Assembly (NCBI GenBank): GCA_944390915.1
Contig: CALXRS010000013.1
Location: 1 to 47,064 of the forward strand
DNA from: an uncultured Alphaproteobacteria bacterium
GTDB lineage: Bacteria; Pseudomonadota; Alphaproteobacteria; RF32; CAG-239
Length of the DNA stretch: 47,064 bases
Direction: 5' to 3'
The position numbers and the translations under genes were made by a program. This document shows positions 14,142 through 23,011 of the stretch, piece after piece (the stretch's first letter is position 1; every line of letters begins with the position of its first letter). Below the pieces are notes generated by a model. It made no database searches, had not been told where the DNA came from, and saw nothing but the letters and a program-made list of their open reading frames with translations.

Positions 14142-15308
14142 GTGTATTTTGCCATCGCCTTTTTTACCATAGCTCTTGCCGGTGCTCTCATCAGCGCCCG
14201 TACGCTTTGCGGTTATAACCAAATTTCTCCGTGGTGGAAGATTTTTGTTTTTTTGTTGATATTTTTTTGCTGGCTGACGCCGGTGCTGATGAGAGCGCTT
14301 CGCGGGCAGGCCTGGCTTGCCTCTGAGATTTACGGAAAAATATCGTTAATCGGGTATTTTCTTTTCGGTTTTGTATTTATATTGCTGATGCTTCTGTTGG
14401 CGCGAGACATATTGTGGGGCGGCGCATACGGCATTGCGCGGTTGACGGGAACGGCAAAACCGAACTGGAGCCCGCTCAATGTTGCTCTGCTGACAAAAGT
14501 CAACGCCGTTACGCTTGGATTTGCTTTCCTGTTTTCTCTCGGGGCGCTTTATGCGGGCATCCGGACGCCGGCGGTTAAAGAGGTGGAAATCCGGACTCCG
14601 AAGACGGACAGAGAAATCCGTATTGTGCAGATAAACGATATGCATATCGATCGTTCAAAACCCGTAAAATGGTTTGCCGACATGGTCGACAGAGTCAATT
14701 CTTTGAATGCGGACATCGTGGTTATGCCCGGGGATATCATTGATGACAATATGGAAGCCGTCCAAACTCAGGCGGATGAATTGAAAAGACTAAAGAGCCG
14801 CTACGGAATATATTATTCACCCGGAAATCATGAATTTTATAACGGAATCGTAGCCATTCAATGGTATCTGCAAAAAATCGGCGTGGTTTGGCTTGCGGGC
14901 AACGGGGTTAACGTTGCGGGACTGCCGCTTTATGTTGCCGGTGTGCCCGATATTCCGGTTTTGCGCAAACAGGCCGGTTACGAGCATATTCTGGATAACG
15001 CTTTTTCCGATTCTTACAAAATTTTGTTGGCGCACAATCCCACGCTGGCGCGGGAATATCTGGCGCGCGGATTCGATTTGCAGCTGTCGGCGCACACCCA
15101 CGGCGGGCAGATTTTCCCGTTCCACATTCCGGTTAAAATCGTCAACAATTATCTGGCCGGCATGTATGATCTGCCGGAAGGAAAGCTCTATATTTCCCGC
15201 GGCGCCGGCTATTGGGGGCCGCCGCTCAGGCTGTTGGCACCTTCCGATATAACGTTAATCCGCCTGTTGCCCGAAAAGCAGGTTGCAGACGAAAATCGTG
15301 CCGACTGA
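14142..15308 (+). CDS. Membrane-anchored metallophosphoesterase (YkuE/YaeI-like)
   Basis: 388 residues from GTG 14142, with AAGGA 7 nt upstream. Four or five hydrophobic segments fill residues 1-~145. The calcineurin-like phosphoesterase domain follows: NDMHID (metal ligands D, H), VMPGDIID, SPGNHEFY, LLAHNP and SAHTHGGQ, a complete metal-site set. YGXWGPP-type residues near the end (GAGYWGPPLR) fit the YkuE/YaeI group, some of which act on lipid-linked phosphodiesters. The active domain should face the cell envelope. The exact substrate is unknown. Confidence 0.85.
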   Translation: MYFAIAFFTIALAGALISARTLCGYNQISPWWKIFVFLLIFFCWLTPVLMRALRGQAWLASEIYGKISLIGYFLFGFVFILLMLLLARDILWGGAYGIARLTGTAKPNWSPLNVALLTKVNAVTLGFAFLFSLGALYAGIRTPAVKEVEIRTPKTDREIRIVQINDMHIDRSKPVKWFADMVDRVNSLNADIVVMPGDIIDDNMEAVQTQADELKRLKSRYGIYYSPGNHEFYNGIVAIQWYLQKIGVVWLAGNGVNVAGLPLYVAGVPDIPVLRKQAGYEHILDNAFSDSYKILLAHNPTLAREYLARGFDLQLSAHTHGGQIFPFHIPVKIVNNYLAGMYDLPEGKLYISRGAGYWGPPLRLLAPSDITLIRLLPEKQVADENRAD

Positions 15309-15423
15309 AGTCGGACAGTGTAAAAATTCGCACAAACCCGAGTGGCCGCCGCGTTTTTTTGCCGGCCGTTTTTTTTATCGCGAATATACCGAATATACCG
15401 AAAACAATTTTGAAAAATCGGCA

Positions 15424-15455
15424 AAAAAAAAGACTTTGCCGATTATCGCAAAGCC
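15424..15455 (-). terminator. Terminator of tRNA-Phe
   Basis: On the minus strand a CTTTGC/GCAAAG stem is followed by about nine T, directly past the 3' end of tRNA-Phe. It could also stop the convergent phosphoesterase transcript. Confidence 0.7.
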
Positions 15456-15466
15456 TAAGAAATGAA

Positions 15467-15542
<76 letters not shown>

Positions 15543-15841
15543 ATTTGTTGTTCGAAAAAGCTTATAACGGATATTTTTTTTGTTGTCCAGCATAATTTTT
15601 GTTTTTTTTATTTTTTTTTATGAAAAAAACGACGGCGGAACAGGCAGGCGCCCTCCGTCCGCCGAAAAAACCGCCGATATCGGGGGCTGCCGCATGCTCC
15701 GCAATGTCTTTGCCGTTTGGAAACATCCGGTAATAAAATGTTAGCAAAAAACGACAACGGTTCCTGTTTTGGCTCTTTACTTGCCGAACAAATGTCGCTA
15801 GTATACCGCGTCAGTTAAGTTTTTTATATGGAGATGCCTAA
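15543..15841. other. Intergenic, tRNA-Phe to adhE
   Basis: It begins with an A/T-rich tract including long T runs on the plus strand. A 37-codon ORF (15620-15733, +) has no SD and is not supported. The adhE promoter candidate is at 15776-15804. Nothing else is recognised. Confidence 0.5.
15776..15804 (+). promoter_or_regulatory. Candidate adhE promoter
   Basis: TTTACT (15776-15781), 17 bp, TAGTAT (15799-15804), 37 nt before the adhE start. No Fnr-type box was seen near it. Confidence 0.4.
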
Positions 15842-18481
15842 ATGGAGCAAAAAGAAAAAACTGTTGAAACATCGGAAATCGTGGCCGATACCGAGGCCTT
15901 AAACGCGCTCATCGCCCGTGTGCGCCGCGCACAAAAGGAATACGCAACTTTTTCGCAGGAAAAAGTCAACGCCATTTTCCAGGCGGCGGCCGCCGCTGCC
16001 GACAAGGCGCGTATTCCGCTGGCCAAAATGGCGGTAGAAGACACCGGTATGGGCGTGGTGGAAGATAAAATCATTAAAAACCACTTTGCCTCTGAATATA
16101 TATATAATAAATTCAAAAACGAGAAAACCTGCGGCGTGATAAAATCCGACCGCACCAACGGCATAAAAATCGTGGCCGAACCGCTGGGGGTTATCGCCGG
16201 TATTATTCCGACGACAAATCCGACTTCGACGGCCATTTTCAAGTCGCTTATCTGCTTAAAAACCCGCAATGCCATTATTTTTTCGCCGCACCCGCGGGCA
16301 AAAAAATCCACCATTGCCGCCGCCCGTCTGGTGCGTGACGCTGCCGTTGCCGCCGGCGCTCCGAAAGATATCATCGCCTGGATAGACGAGCCGACTTTGG
16401 AACTTTCCAACATGTTGATGACCCATCCGCTGGTTGACACCATTTTGGCCACCGGCGGCCCGGGAATGGTAAAAGCGGCCTATTCGAGCGGCAAGCCGGC
16501 CTTGGGCGTCGGCGCAGGCAACACGCCGGCGGTGATTGACGAAACCGCGGATGTGGAAATGGCCGTTTCCTACATATTGATGTCCAAAACCTTTGACAAC
16601 GGCATGATTTGCGCTTCCGAACAGTCGGTTATTGCAGTCAAAGACGTTTATGAACAGGTGAAAAAAGAGTTCGTTTATCGCGGCGCCCATCTTTTGAACG
16701 CCGAAGACAACGAAAAACTCGGCAAAATCATTTTAACCGAAAAGATGACGGTCAATCCGGCGATTGTCGGCCAGCCGGCGGCGGTTATTGCCAAATTGGC
16801 CGGTTTTGAAGTTCCGCCGCACGCCAAAATTCTGCTTTCCGAACAGAGCTCGACCGATATTAAAAATCCGTTCGCGCACGAAAAGCTGTCGCCGATTCTT
16901 TCTCTCTACAAAGCGGAAGATTTTGATCAGGCGACGGAAATTGCCATGGAACTGGTGCATTTGGGCGGCATGGGGCACACCTCCGTGTTGTATACGGACA
17001 GCCGTTCGCAGGAACGTATAGACCGTTTTGCCACCAAACTGCCGACCGGCCGTCTGCTTGTCAATTCGCCGTCGTCGCAAGGGGGCATCGGCGATTTGTT
17101 CAACTTCAAGCTGGAACCGTCGCTTACGCTCGGCTGCGGTTCGTGGGGCGGAAACTCCGTCAGCGAAAACGTGGGCGTCAAACATTTGTTGAACTATAAG
17201 ACCGTTGCCGAAAGGAGAGAAAATATGCTTTGGTTCAGGGTTCCCCCGAAAATTTATTTCAAACGCGGCGCGGTCGATCAGGCGCTGCGCGAGCTGGAAG
17301 GCAAAAAACGCGCCTTTATCGTTACCGACCGTTTTCTGTTCGATTCCGGCATGGTCAACAACGTTACCCGCGTGCTGGAAGAAATGGATATGGACTATCA
17401 GATTTTCTTTGACGTCAAGCCCGATCCGACTTTGTCGACCATTGACGAAGCTCTGACGATGGTTCGCCCGTACCAGCCGGACGTCATTATTGCCATGGGC
17501 GGCGGTTCGCCGATGGACGCGGCCAAAATCATCTGGCTGATGTACGAGCATCCGGAAGTGAACTTTGCCGACATTTCCATGCGTTTTATGGATATCCGCA
17601 AGCGTATCTGCGCCATTCCCGAACTTGGCAAAAAAGCAATGATGGTAGCGATTCCGACTACTTCGGGCACCGGTTCGGAGGTAACGCCTTTTGCCATCAT
17701 CACCGATGACAAGACGCATGTCAAATACGCCATTGCCGACTATGCTCTGACGCCGAACATGGCGATTGTCGACGCCAACTTTGTCGACCACCAGCCGAAA
17801 GGGCTGACGGCGGCGTCCGGCTTTGACGCGCTTGTCCACGCGGTGGAAGCCTATGTTTCCGTTATGGCGACAAACTTTACCAACTCGGCTGCGCTCGAGG
17901 CCATCAAGCAGGTCTTCCGCTATCTGCCGCGGGCATATAAGAACGGTGCCGACGATCCCATCGCGCGGGAAAAGATGCATCACGCCGCTACCATTGCCGG
18001 CATGGCCTTTGCCAACTCGTTTCTGGGGCTTTGCCATTCCATGGCGCACAAACTGGGCGGGGCGTTCAACATTCCGCACGGCATAGCCAATGCGCTGCTG
18101 TTCAATCAGGTGATTCGCTACAATGCCACCGACTGCCCGCGCAAACAGGCGATTTTCCCGCAATATAAATTTCCGAACGCCAAACAGCGCTACGGGCAGA
18201 TTGCCGGCAACCTGAAGCTTGGCGGCAAAGACGATGACGAAAAGCTGGAATTGTTGCTTGCCGCCATCTCGAAGCTGAAAGACGATATCGAAATTCCGCA
18301 CTCCATCCGCGACTGGGGCATCAAGGAAGAAGATTTCTACGCCAAGCTCGATGACATTGTCGAAAAAGCCTTTGACGACCAGTGCACCGGCGCCAATCCG
18401 GTCTATCCGCTGATGGAAGACATCCGCCGGATTTATATTGCCGCCTACAACGGCGAAGACTATCGGCCGGAAGAAAAATAA
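15842..18481 (+). CDS. adhE: Bifunctional acetaldehyde/alcohol dehydrogenase
   Basis: 879 residues, full length. The N-terminal acetaldehyde dehydrogenase domain (1-~440) reduces acetyl-CoA; its catalytic Cys lies in GMICASEQ near residue 257. The C-terminal iron-dependent alcohol dehydrogenase domain (~455-879) has AMGGGSPMDAAKI for NAD and the iron-ligand region GFDALVHAVEAY plus CHSMAHKLGG and IPHGIANAL. It makes ethanol and recycles two NADH per acetyl-CoA in mixed-acid fermentation, and assembles into spirosomes in other bacteria. It points to anaerobic growth. GGAG lies 8 nt before the ATG. A terminator follows. Confidence 0.97.
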   Translation: MEQKEKTVETSEIVADTEALNALIARVRRAQKEYATFSQEKVNAIFQAAAAAADKARIPLAKMAVEDTGMGVVEDKIIKNHFASEYIYNKFKNEKTCGVIKSDRTNGIKIVAEPLGVIAGIIPTTNPTSTAIFKSLICLKTRNAIIFSPHPRAKKSTIAAARLVRDAAVAAGAPKDIIAWIDEPTLELSNMLMTHPLVDTILATGGPGMVKAAYSSGKPALGVGAGNTPAVIDETADVEMAVSYILMSKTFDNGMICASEQSVIAVKDVYEQVKKEFVYRGAHLLNAEDNEKLGKIILTEKMTVNPAIVGQPAAVIAKLAGFEVPPHAKILLSEQSSTDIKNPFAHEKLSPILSLYKAEDFDQATEIAMELVHLGGMGHTSVLYTDSRSQERIDRFATKLPTGRLLVNSPSSQGGIGDLFNFKLEPSLTLGCGSWGGNSVSENVGVKHLLNYKTVAERRENMLWFRVPPKIYFKRGAVDQALRELEGKKRAFIVTDRFLFDSGMVNNVTRVLEEMDMDYQIFFDVKPDPTLSTIDEALTMVRPYQPDVIIAMGGGSPMDAAKIIWLMYEHPEVNFADISMRFMDIRKRICAIPELGKKAMMVAIPTTSGTGSEVTPFAIITDDKTHVKYAIADYALTPNMAIVDANFVDHQPKGLTAASGFDALVHAVEAYVSVMATNFTNSAALEAIKQVFRYLPRAYKNGADDPIAREKMHHAATIAGMAFANSFLGLCHSMAHKLGGAFNIPHGIANALLFNQVIRYNATDCPRKQAIFPQYKFPNAKQRYGQIAGNLKLGGKDDDEKLELLLAAISKLKDDIEIPHSIRDWGIKEEDFYAKLDDIVEKAFDDQCTGANPVYPLMEDIRRIYIAAYNGEDYRPEEK

Positions 18482-18506
18482 TTTCGGCAGTCGATCCGAA
18501 AAACAG

Positions 18507-18538
18507 GAAGCCCCGTCTGAAAAACGGGGCTTCTCTTT
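18507..18538 (+). terminator. adhE terminator
   Basis: GAAGCCCCGT, a short loop, ACGGGGCTTC, then CTCTTTT. It lies 26 nt after the adhE stop. Confidence 0.8.
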
Positions 18539-18549
18539 TGGGTACGGAG

Positions 18550-18637
18550 CTTTTCCACAGCGGCAAAATAGCCCTTGCCAAGAGAATTTTTTTTGCACAA
18601 GTATCCACTTGTGCCTGAGAAGGTGCGGGAGCCGTCG
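18550..18637. repeat. Dispersed 87-bp repeat, copy 2
   Basis: Same orientation as 5231-5317, almost identical. In this copy GCACAAGT, ATCC, ACTTGTGC forms a perfect 8-bp hairpin that copy 1 has lost. Its 3' edge abuts the broken GT8 frame, so the junction is likely a recombination or insertion point. Confidence 0.85.
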
Positions 18638-19101
18638 GAGATCTGCTCAACGTCTGCTGCCGGGGGAGGGTGCTGTTTGCCGATATGGGCTGGAACGTGA
18701 TGTGGCAGCACCGGTTGCCGCAGTTTGTCGGCAAAGTAAATTTTTTGTCCGGGGAATGGGCGGAATATGACACAGCCGCGGCAAAGCCGCAGATTATCCA
18801 CTATACAACTGATATTAAACCATGGAATTTTCCGGAATATGAATGGGCGGACAAATGGTGGCAATATACTGCGGCAACGCCTTTTTACCATCAAATATTG
18901 TGCGGTCAGGTAGATGGCAAAGCTGAACAGATTCGTACAAATATAGCCGATGTTTTGCTTCTGCCGCGCTTAAAGAGGAGGTATTGGCTGTTGTGGTTTG
19001 CTTCCAAGCTTGCTTTCGGTAAAAAGCGCCGCCTTATGAAACAGAAACGCAAGGATCTGAAACAACGGATCAGAGCCGCAAAAAAATTTGTTAAAAAGTA
19101 A
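18638..19101 (+). pseudogene. GT8 glycosyltransferase, C-terminal fragment
   Basis: The frame opens straight out of the 87-bp repeat with DLLNVCCRGRVLFADMGWN, the GT8 segment normally written DQD-x-LN-x-x-x-x-G. It continues with IIHYTTDIKPWNF and EYEWADKWWQY, typical of the GT8 C-terminus, and ends in a lysine-rich tail. The N-terminal half with the DxD metal site is missing. The open stretch of ~155 codons has a GTG at 18670 that could still be translated, but no catalytic protein can result. It probably belonged to a surface-glycan locus like that at 1651-7518 and was cut at the repeat. Confidence 0.75.
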
Positions 19102-19131
19102 GGATAAAGCCGTTTCGGCATGCAGACAAAG

Positions 19132-19163
19132 AAAACCGGTTTATGTGAAAATAAACCGGTTTT
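19132..19163. terminator. Bidirectional terminator
   Basis: AAAACCGGTTTA and TAAACCGGTTTT, a perfect 12-bp stem with 8-nt loop, with A/T runs serving both strands. It separates the GT8 fragment from the convergent gene ending at 19193. Confidence 0.85.
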
Positions 19164-19192
19164 CTAAAAAATGAAAATTTTATCCCGTTTTC

Positions 19193-19996
19193 TCAACGAC
19201 TTTTGCTTGCGGGTTTAAGCGAAAGGTTATCTGTTTTCCCCGCAGCATGAGAACTGTTTCCGCTTTCAAGAGGGATTTCTCCAAGGTCGACGGCTGTTTT
19301 TGATTTTTGCGAAGGTTTGAAGCCTTCTTTTAAGGGAGATTTTTCACCGCCGCGGAAAAAAGCCTCCAACCGGAGCTCCAGCGTTTTTGTCGGCAGGCCG
19401 TAGTGTTTCATCTGGCGGATGGTTGCTTTCAGTTCTTCCGGCGTGGCCAGGCAGACATGTCCTTTTTTGGAACCTTCGCCGTTCCAGAACTTGTGGCATT
19501 CGCGGTTATAGGCCAAAAGCTGCTCGGATTCGTTTTCGCCCAAATCTTTGGGCAGCGACATCCCCGGCCGACCGAAAGCCATGGTGTACATGCCGGCTTT
19601 GCCGCTTTGCCGGTAGGGGCCGTAAAAACCGTGCACCAGATTGGTGGTGGGCATGTCTTTGCTGCTGATAAGGGCTATTTTTACTTTTCCCGCTTTCGGG
19701 GTGCCCAGTCCGCAGACGACTTCAAAGGCCGCGCCTTCGGTGATGTCTTCGGCGGCGACGATGGCATCTGTGCCGACGGGTGCGTTTGTTTTCAGGCAAA
19801 ACTCCTGCCGTCCGGGATTTTCGTTTTCATCGATCAGACGGGCATAAGCTTTGTCAAAACAACGGAGAATATCCTGAATATTCTGTTCGGAAATATGGGT
19901 TAAAACTTTCGGGCCGATGTATGAGGCGTGTTCTGCCGCGTCGCGGCGGATACGCTCGTGATTGTCGGCGGCTCTGATAAAATCTTTTTTCTTCAT
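19193..19996 (-). CDS. Unknown protein with GPYRQSGKAG motif region
   Basis: 267 residues, not recognised. There is no signal peptide or membrane span. The central part is the best conserved-looking: VHGFYGPYRQSGKAGMYTM, then FGRPGM, AYNRECHKFWNG and KGHVCLATPEEL, with His, Cys, Asn, Glu and Trp that could form an active or metal site. The last ~55 residues are low-complexity, Ser/Lys/Pro-rich. It is a single gene between terminators and inert flanks, with a hint of SD (GGAGGTATTG) before its ATG. Enzyme or toxin-like roles are possible but not supported by any clear motif. Confidence 0.7.
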   Translation of the reverse strand: MKKKDFIRAADNHERIRRDAAEHASYIGPKVLTHISEQNIQDILRCFDKAYARLIDENENPGRQEFCLKTNAPVGTDAIVAAEDITEGAAFEVVCGLGTPKAGKVKIALISSKDMPTTNLVHGFYGPYRQSGKAGMYTMAFGRPGMSLPKDLGENESEQLLAYNRECHKFWNGEGSKKGHVCLATPEELKATIRQMKHYGLPTKTLELRLEAFFRGGEKSPLKEGFKPSQKSKTAVDLGEIPLESGNSSHAAGKTDNLSLKPASKSR

Positions 19997-20088
19997 AACA
20001 ATACCTCCCGAAAATTACAGGATAAGATATTATAGCACAAACAAAAGAAAAAACAACGCTTAATTTTTGCCGGTTATCATAACGGCAA

Positions 20089-20113
20089 AGCCCCGCCGGA
20101 GCGGAGCCTTGTC
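20089..20113 (-). terminator. Weak terminator after the ABC permease gene
   Basis: On the minus strand AAGGCTCCGC and GCGGGGCTTT pair imperfectly, with only three T after. It is 38 nt past the permease stop. Confidence 0.4.
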
Positions 20114-20150
20114 GTTTGTTTGTTGAAAGTCTGCGTCCGCTGCCGAAGGC

Positions 20151-21518
20151 TCAGGCCTCCAGTTCGCGGAACTTTTTGCGGATGCCGAGCGAGAGCAGCG
20201 CCAGCATGAACAAAAATTCGAGCGCCGGCGGAATAACCGTCAGGAAAGCGCTTTCATTAAAGCTCAAATAGCTGTTGGCGTAAAAATAGGGCATGAAAAA
20301 CGGGCAAAAGATATTGAGATCAAAATGCCGGAACAAAACCGGGACGATGGTATAGGTGGCAAGCGAGATAAGCACCGGCACCACCGTCGTTTCCTTTTCG
20401 TTGCCCTGGGCAAACAGCGACCACAGATAGATAAAGCAAAAGTCGCGCAGCATAAACATGATCATGGCCCACACCATAAAGCTCATGCCGTTGCCCTGTA
20501 CGGCGTTCAGCCTGCCGAACTGCGTGCTCAGCACAAACGCCAGCGCAATGATGACGGGAATGGTAATCAGGCTGCGCGGCATAATCATGAACAGCCGCTT
20601 AAACTGGCGGGTGCGATAATATTTTAACACCATGTGCGGACGCAGAGCCATGTTCGATTCTCCGCAAAGCGTCAGATAGGTGATGCAGAGCACCGCAAAG
20701 AACGACAACAGCGTGCCTTTGTAAGCTGTCAGCGGGTTGTCGGCCGCGTCGTCGTTAAAACCGAACAAAACGGCCACGAGCGACAAGGTGAACAGAAACC
20801 ACGAAACGGGGTAGGGCTCCTGCCCGAATTCGGTTTTTATCTGGTTGATGACGGCGATAAAACCCCAGACAATGAAAATGCAGAGGAAAATTGCCGCCGC
20901 TTCTTTTATCGGAAAATAAGTTCCGTACCACAAAATGCCGCCGTCGCTCCCCATCACTTTGTACAGCGGGAAAACCATGGCAAACCCCGTGAACTGGAAA
21001 AAGGTTACGTCAAATTTTTCAAAAAAATGCCGCCAACGGATGGAGTGCAGGCTGAGCAAAAGCGGCAGAATCTGCGCCGCCAGAGCAAACAGAACAAACA
21101 GCAGCACATTGGTAAAGAGCGCGCCGGGCGTGGTTTGCGGCAACCGGTCGGCATGCAGATGAAAGGCGAGTACGTAAAGCGCAAGGCAGATAAAGTTGCC
21201 GTACCAGATGTATATCGTGCTGCCGAATATTTTGCCGATTGCCATTTTGAAAGGCGACATGGAAGTCATGACCTGAAACGACCAGGTGTTGGCGTTGATT
21301 TCCTTAACCACCGTTTCCGCCGCCAGTCGGGTGCCCCAGATATATGTCAGCACGACATAAAAACCGACGGCAATTTCCGGCAGGAACGAAAACGGCCAGG
21401 TTTCGCCGAGAATGTAGGCCATCAGGTAGACTGTTATCAGCATCAAGGGCATGGCCGCGAGCTTTTTGGCCGTCAGCTCGGTCCAGGTGTTTCTGATAAA
21501 TTCCGGATTCCTAAACAT
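20151..21518 (-). CDS. ABC transporter permease (ABC-2-like)
   Basis: 455 residues, mostly membrane: about 10-12 hydrophobic segments, starting at LAAMPLMLITVYLMAYIL. No soluble domain is evident. It overlaps the ATP-binding gene by 8 bp (21511-21518), so it is the membrane partner of that ATPase in a type of exporter seen with ABC-2 genes. The load is unknown; no periplasmic binding protein is nearby, which favours export. Confidence 0.8.
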   Translation of the reverse strand: MFRNPEFIRNTWTELTAKKLAAMPLMLITVYLMAYILGETWPFSFLPEIAVGFYVVLTYIWGTRLAAETVVKEINANTWSFQVMTSMSPFKMAIGKIFGSTIYIWYGNFICLALYVLAFHLHADRLPQTTPGALFTNVLLFVLFALAAQILPLLLSLHSIRWRHFFEKFDVTFFQFTGFAMVFPLYKVMGSDGGILWYGTYFPIKEAAAIFLCIFIVWGFIAVINQIKTEFGQEPYPVSWFLFTLSLVAVLFGFNDDAADNPLTAYKGTLLSFFAVLCITYLTLCGESNMALRPHMVLKYYRTRQFKRLFMIMPRSLITIPVIIALAFVLSTQFGRLNAVQGNGMSFMVWAMIMFMLRDFCFIYLWSLFAQGNEKETTVVPVLISLATYTIVPVLFRHFDLNIFCPFFMPYFYANSYLSFNESAFLTVIPPALEFLFMLALLSLGIRKKFRELEA

Positions 21519-22464
21519 GTTCTTCTCCTTCCTTCAGCGTTTCAAAATAGGCGGTTTTAAGCGAGTTTTTCTCGGGACGGAACTCGATGACCCTGATGTC
21601 TGCCTTTATCAACGCCCTGAGCAGCGCGCACAATTCGTTTTCCGTTCCCCAGACGGCGGCGTGAATATATGTGCCGTCGCCAAAGATGTCGCTTGTCGAA
21701 TTGTTTTCTTCCAGAAACTGAATGGCCTGTTCGGGGCTGCCTTTAACCCGCAGGGCAATGTTGATTTTGTTGTTGGTATCGGCGCTTGTCGTTTTGCTGC
21801 CGAATTTTTCGTATTTGACGATACGTCCGGCATTCAGCACGATGACGTCGGTGGCATAATCTTCAAGCTCGGCCAGAATATGCGAGGAGATAAGCAGCGT
21901 GTGTCCCTGTTCTTTTAAGGCAACAAACAGTTTGGAGAGCTCGAGCCGTGCTTCCGGATCCAGCCCCGAAGCCGGTTCATCAAGGATGATGAATTCCGGT
22001 TTGTGGATGATGCCGAGCGCAATGGCCAGTCGTTGGCGCAGGCCGCGGGAAAGATTACCGGCGTAGGTATCGAGATGTTCCGTCAGGTTGAGCATGGCGG
22101 CTGTTTCGCTCACCCTCTGGTCAATTTCGCCGGTCGGAATGTCAAACGCCAGCGCCGCATAGCGCAGGCATTGGCGCGCCGTTAAGTTGTCATACAGGCC
22201 GAAAACGTCCGACAGGTAGGAAATATGCCGGTGCGCGTTGCGGGAATCTTCCGCCACGTTGATGTCATTAAGATAAATTTCGCCGCTGAAGGGCTTGACC
22301 AGCCCCGCCAGGCAGCGCATGAGCGTTGTTTTGCCGGCGCCGTTTGGGCCGATAAGAGCAACAATACTGCCTTTTTCTATTTCAAACGAAAGACCGTGAA
22401 GAGCTCTTTTCGTCATATAGTCAAAAATCAGATTGGAAACTTTTATCATCTGTTTTTTCCTCAA
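21511..22464 (-). CDS. ABC transporter ATP-binding protein
   Basis: 317 residues. Walker A is GPNGAGKTT near residue 38, the signature is NLSRGLRQRLAIA near 145, and Walker B is EFIILDEPASGLDPEA. The N-terminal ~220 residues are a canonical nucleotide-binding domain of the CcmA/ABC-2 type; the last ~90 are a regulatory extension. It drives the permease encoded right after it (8-bp overlap). The 139 bp upstream, to the divergent small membrane gene, hold no clear promoter. Confidence 0.93.
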   Translation of the reverse strand: MRKKQMIKVSNLIFDYMTKRALHGLSFEIEKGSIVALIGPNGAGKTTLMRCLAGLVKPFSGEIYLNDINVAEDSRNAHRHISYLSDVFGLYDNLTARQCLRYAALAFDIPTGEIDQRVSETAAMLNLTEHLDTYAGNLSRGLRQRLAIALGIIHKPEFIILDEPASGLDPEARLELSKLFVALKEQGHTLLISSHILAELEDYATDVIVLNAGRIVKYEKFGSKTTSADTNNKINIALRVKGSPEQAIQFLEENNSTSDIFGDGTYIHAAVWGTENELCALLRALIKADIRVIEFRPEKNSLKTAYFETLKEGEEHV

Positions 22465-22612
22465 AAGATGTGGTTATCTGCCAAACAATATAATTCAATC
22501 GACGGATAAATACAAACAATAAAAAATGTCTCGAAAACAAAACGCTTGCCTTATGCCGGTGCTTATGTTATGCAAAAGCAAAACGAATTATTTATGAAAC
22601 TATTTGTGTTAT

Positions 22613-22936
22613 ATGGAAAAAGTTGTTTATTTTCAAGATGTTGCCCCGCATATATATGCTTTTGTCGGGGTGGCCGTTGCCGTGTTGTCCGCCTTTCTCG
22701 TTTATGAATTTATCTGGCGACAAAAACATCCTCAGGCAGCTGCCGGAAAACTGACTTCGGCCGAGAAAAGAGCCGTTTCCCGCAGGCTGTTTTTTGTTTT
22801 TGCTTTTCTGTTTATGTGGATTTTGACTTTTGTCAGCTATTTACTCACCATAACGGAAAGCGGCGGTTACAGGTATGTGCCCTTTGCGCTGATCTGCTTG
22901 GGCGGGCTGTTTTTGTGTTTTTCGTTTAGAAAGTAA
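22613..22936 (+). CDS. Small membrane protein, function unknown
   Basis: 107 residues from ATG 22613; a TTG three codons earlier is possible, and neither has a clear SD. Three hydrophobic segments are seen: YAFVGVAVAVLSAFLVYEF, LFFVFAFLFMWILTFVSYL and FALICLGGLFLCFSF, separated by a basic loop (ASEKRAVSRR-like). It is isolated, divergent from the ABC operon, and followed by a strong terminator. No family is recognised. Confidence 0.6.
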   Translation: MEKVVYFQDVAPHIYAFVGVAVAVLSAFLVYEFIWRQKHPQAAAGKLTSAEKRAVSRRLFFVFAFLFMWILTFVSYLLTITESGGYRYVPFALICLGGLFLCFSFRK

Positions 22937-22957
22937 GCAGGGAGTATTTCCAAAAAA

Positions 22958-22991
22958 ACGCCGGCGGAAAACCGCGCGGCGTTTTTTTTTA
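22958..22991. terminator. Bidirectional terminator
   Basis: AACGCCG and CGGCGTT with an inner GCGG/CCGC pairing and AAAA loop, flanked by A and T runs. It serves the small membrane gene and the convergent gene ending at 23012. Confidence 0.8.
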
Positions 22992-23011
22992 GGGTTTGAA
23001 CCGAAAGCCCG

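Noticed and set aside
15620-15733. 37-codon ORF between tRNA-Phe and adhE
   Set aside because: No SD, low-complexity Pro/Ala composition, sits after a T run; could be chance.
16733-18598. 621-residue open frame antisense to adhE
   Set aside because: It is the complement of a GC-rich, codon-biased gene that is recognised beyond doubt; composition (His/Arg/Val runs) is that of a shadow frame.
20325-21560. Plus-strand open frames of 100 and 308 codons across the ABC permease
   Set aside because: Antisense shadows of membrane-protein codons, full of Gln/Arg/His; no SD or promoter.
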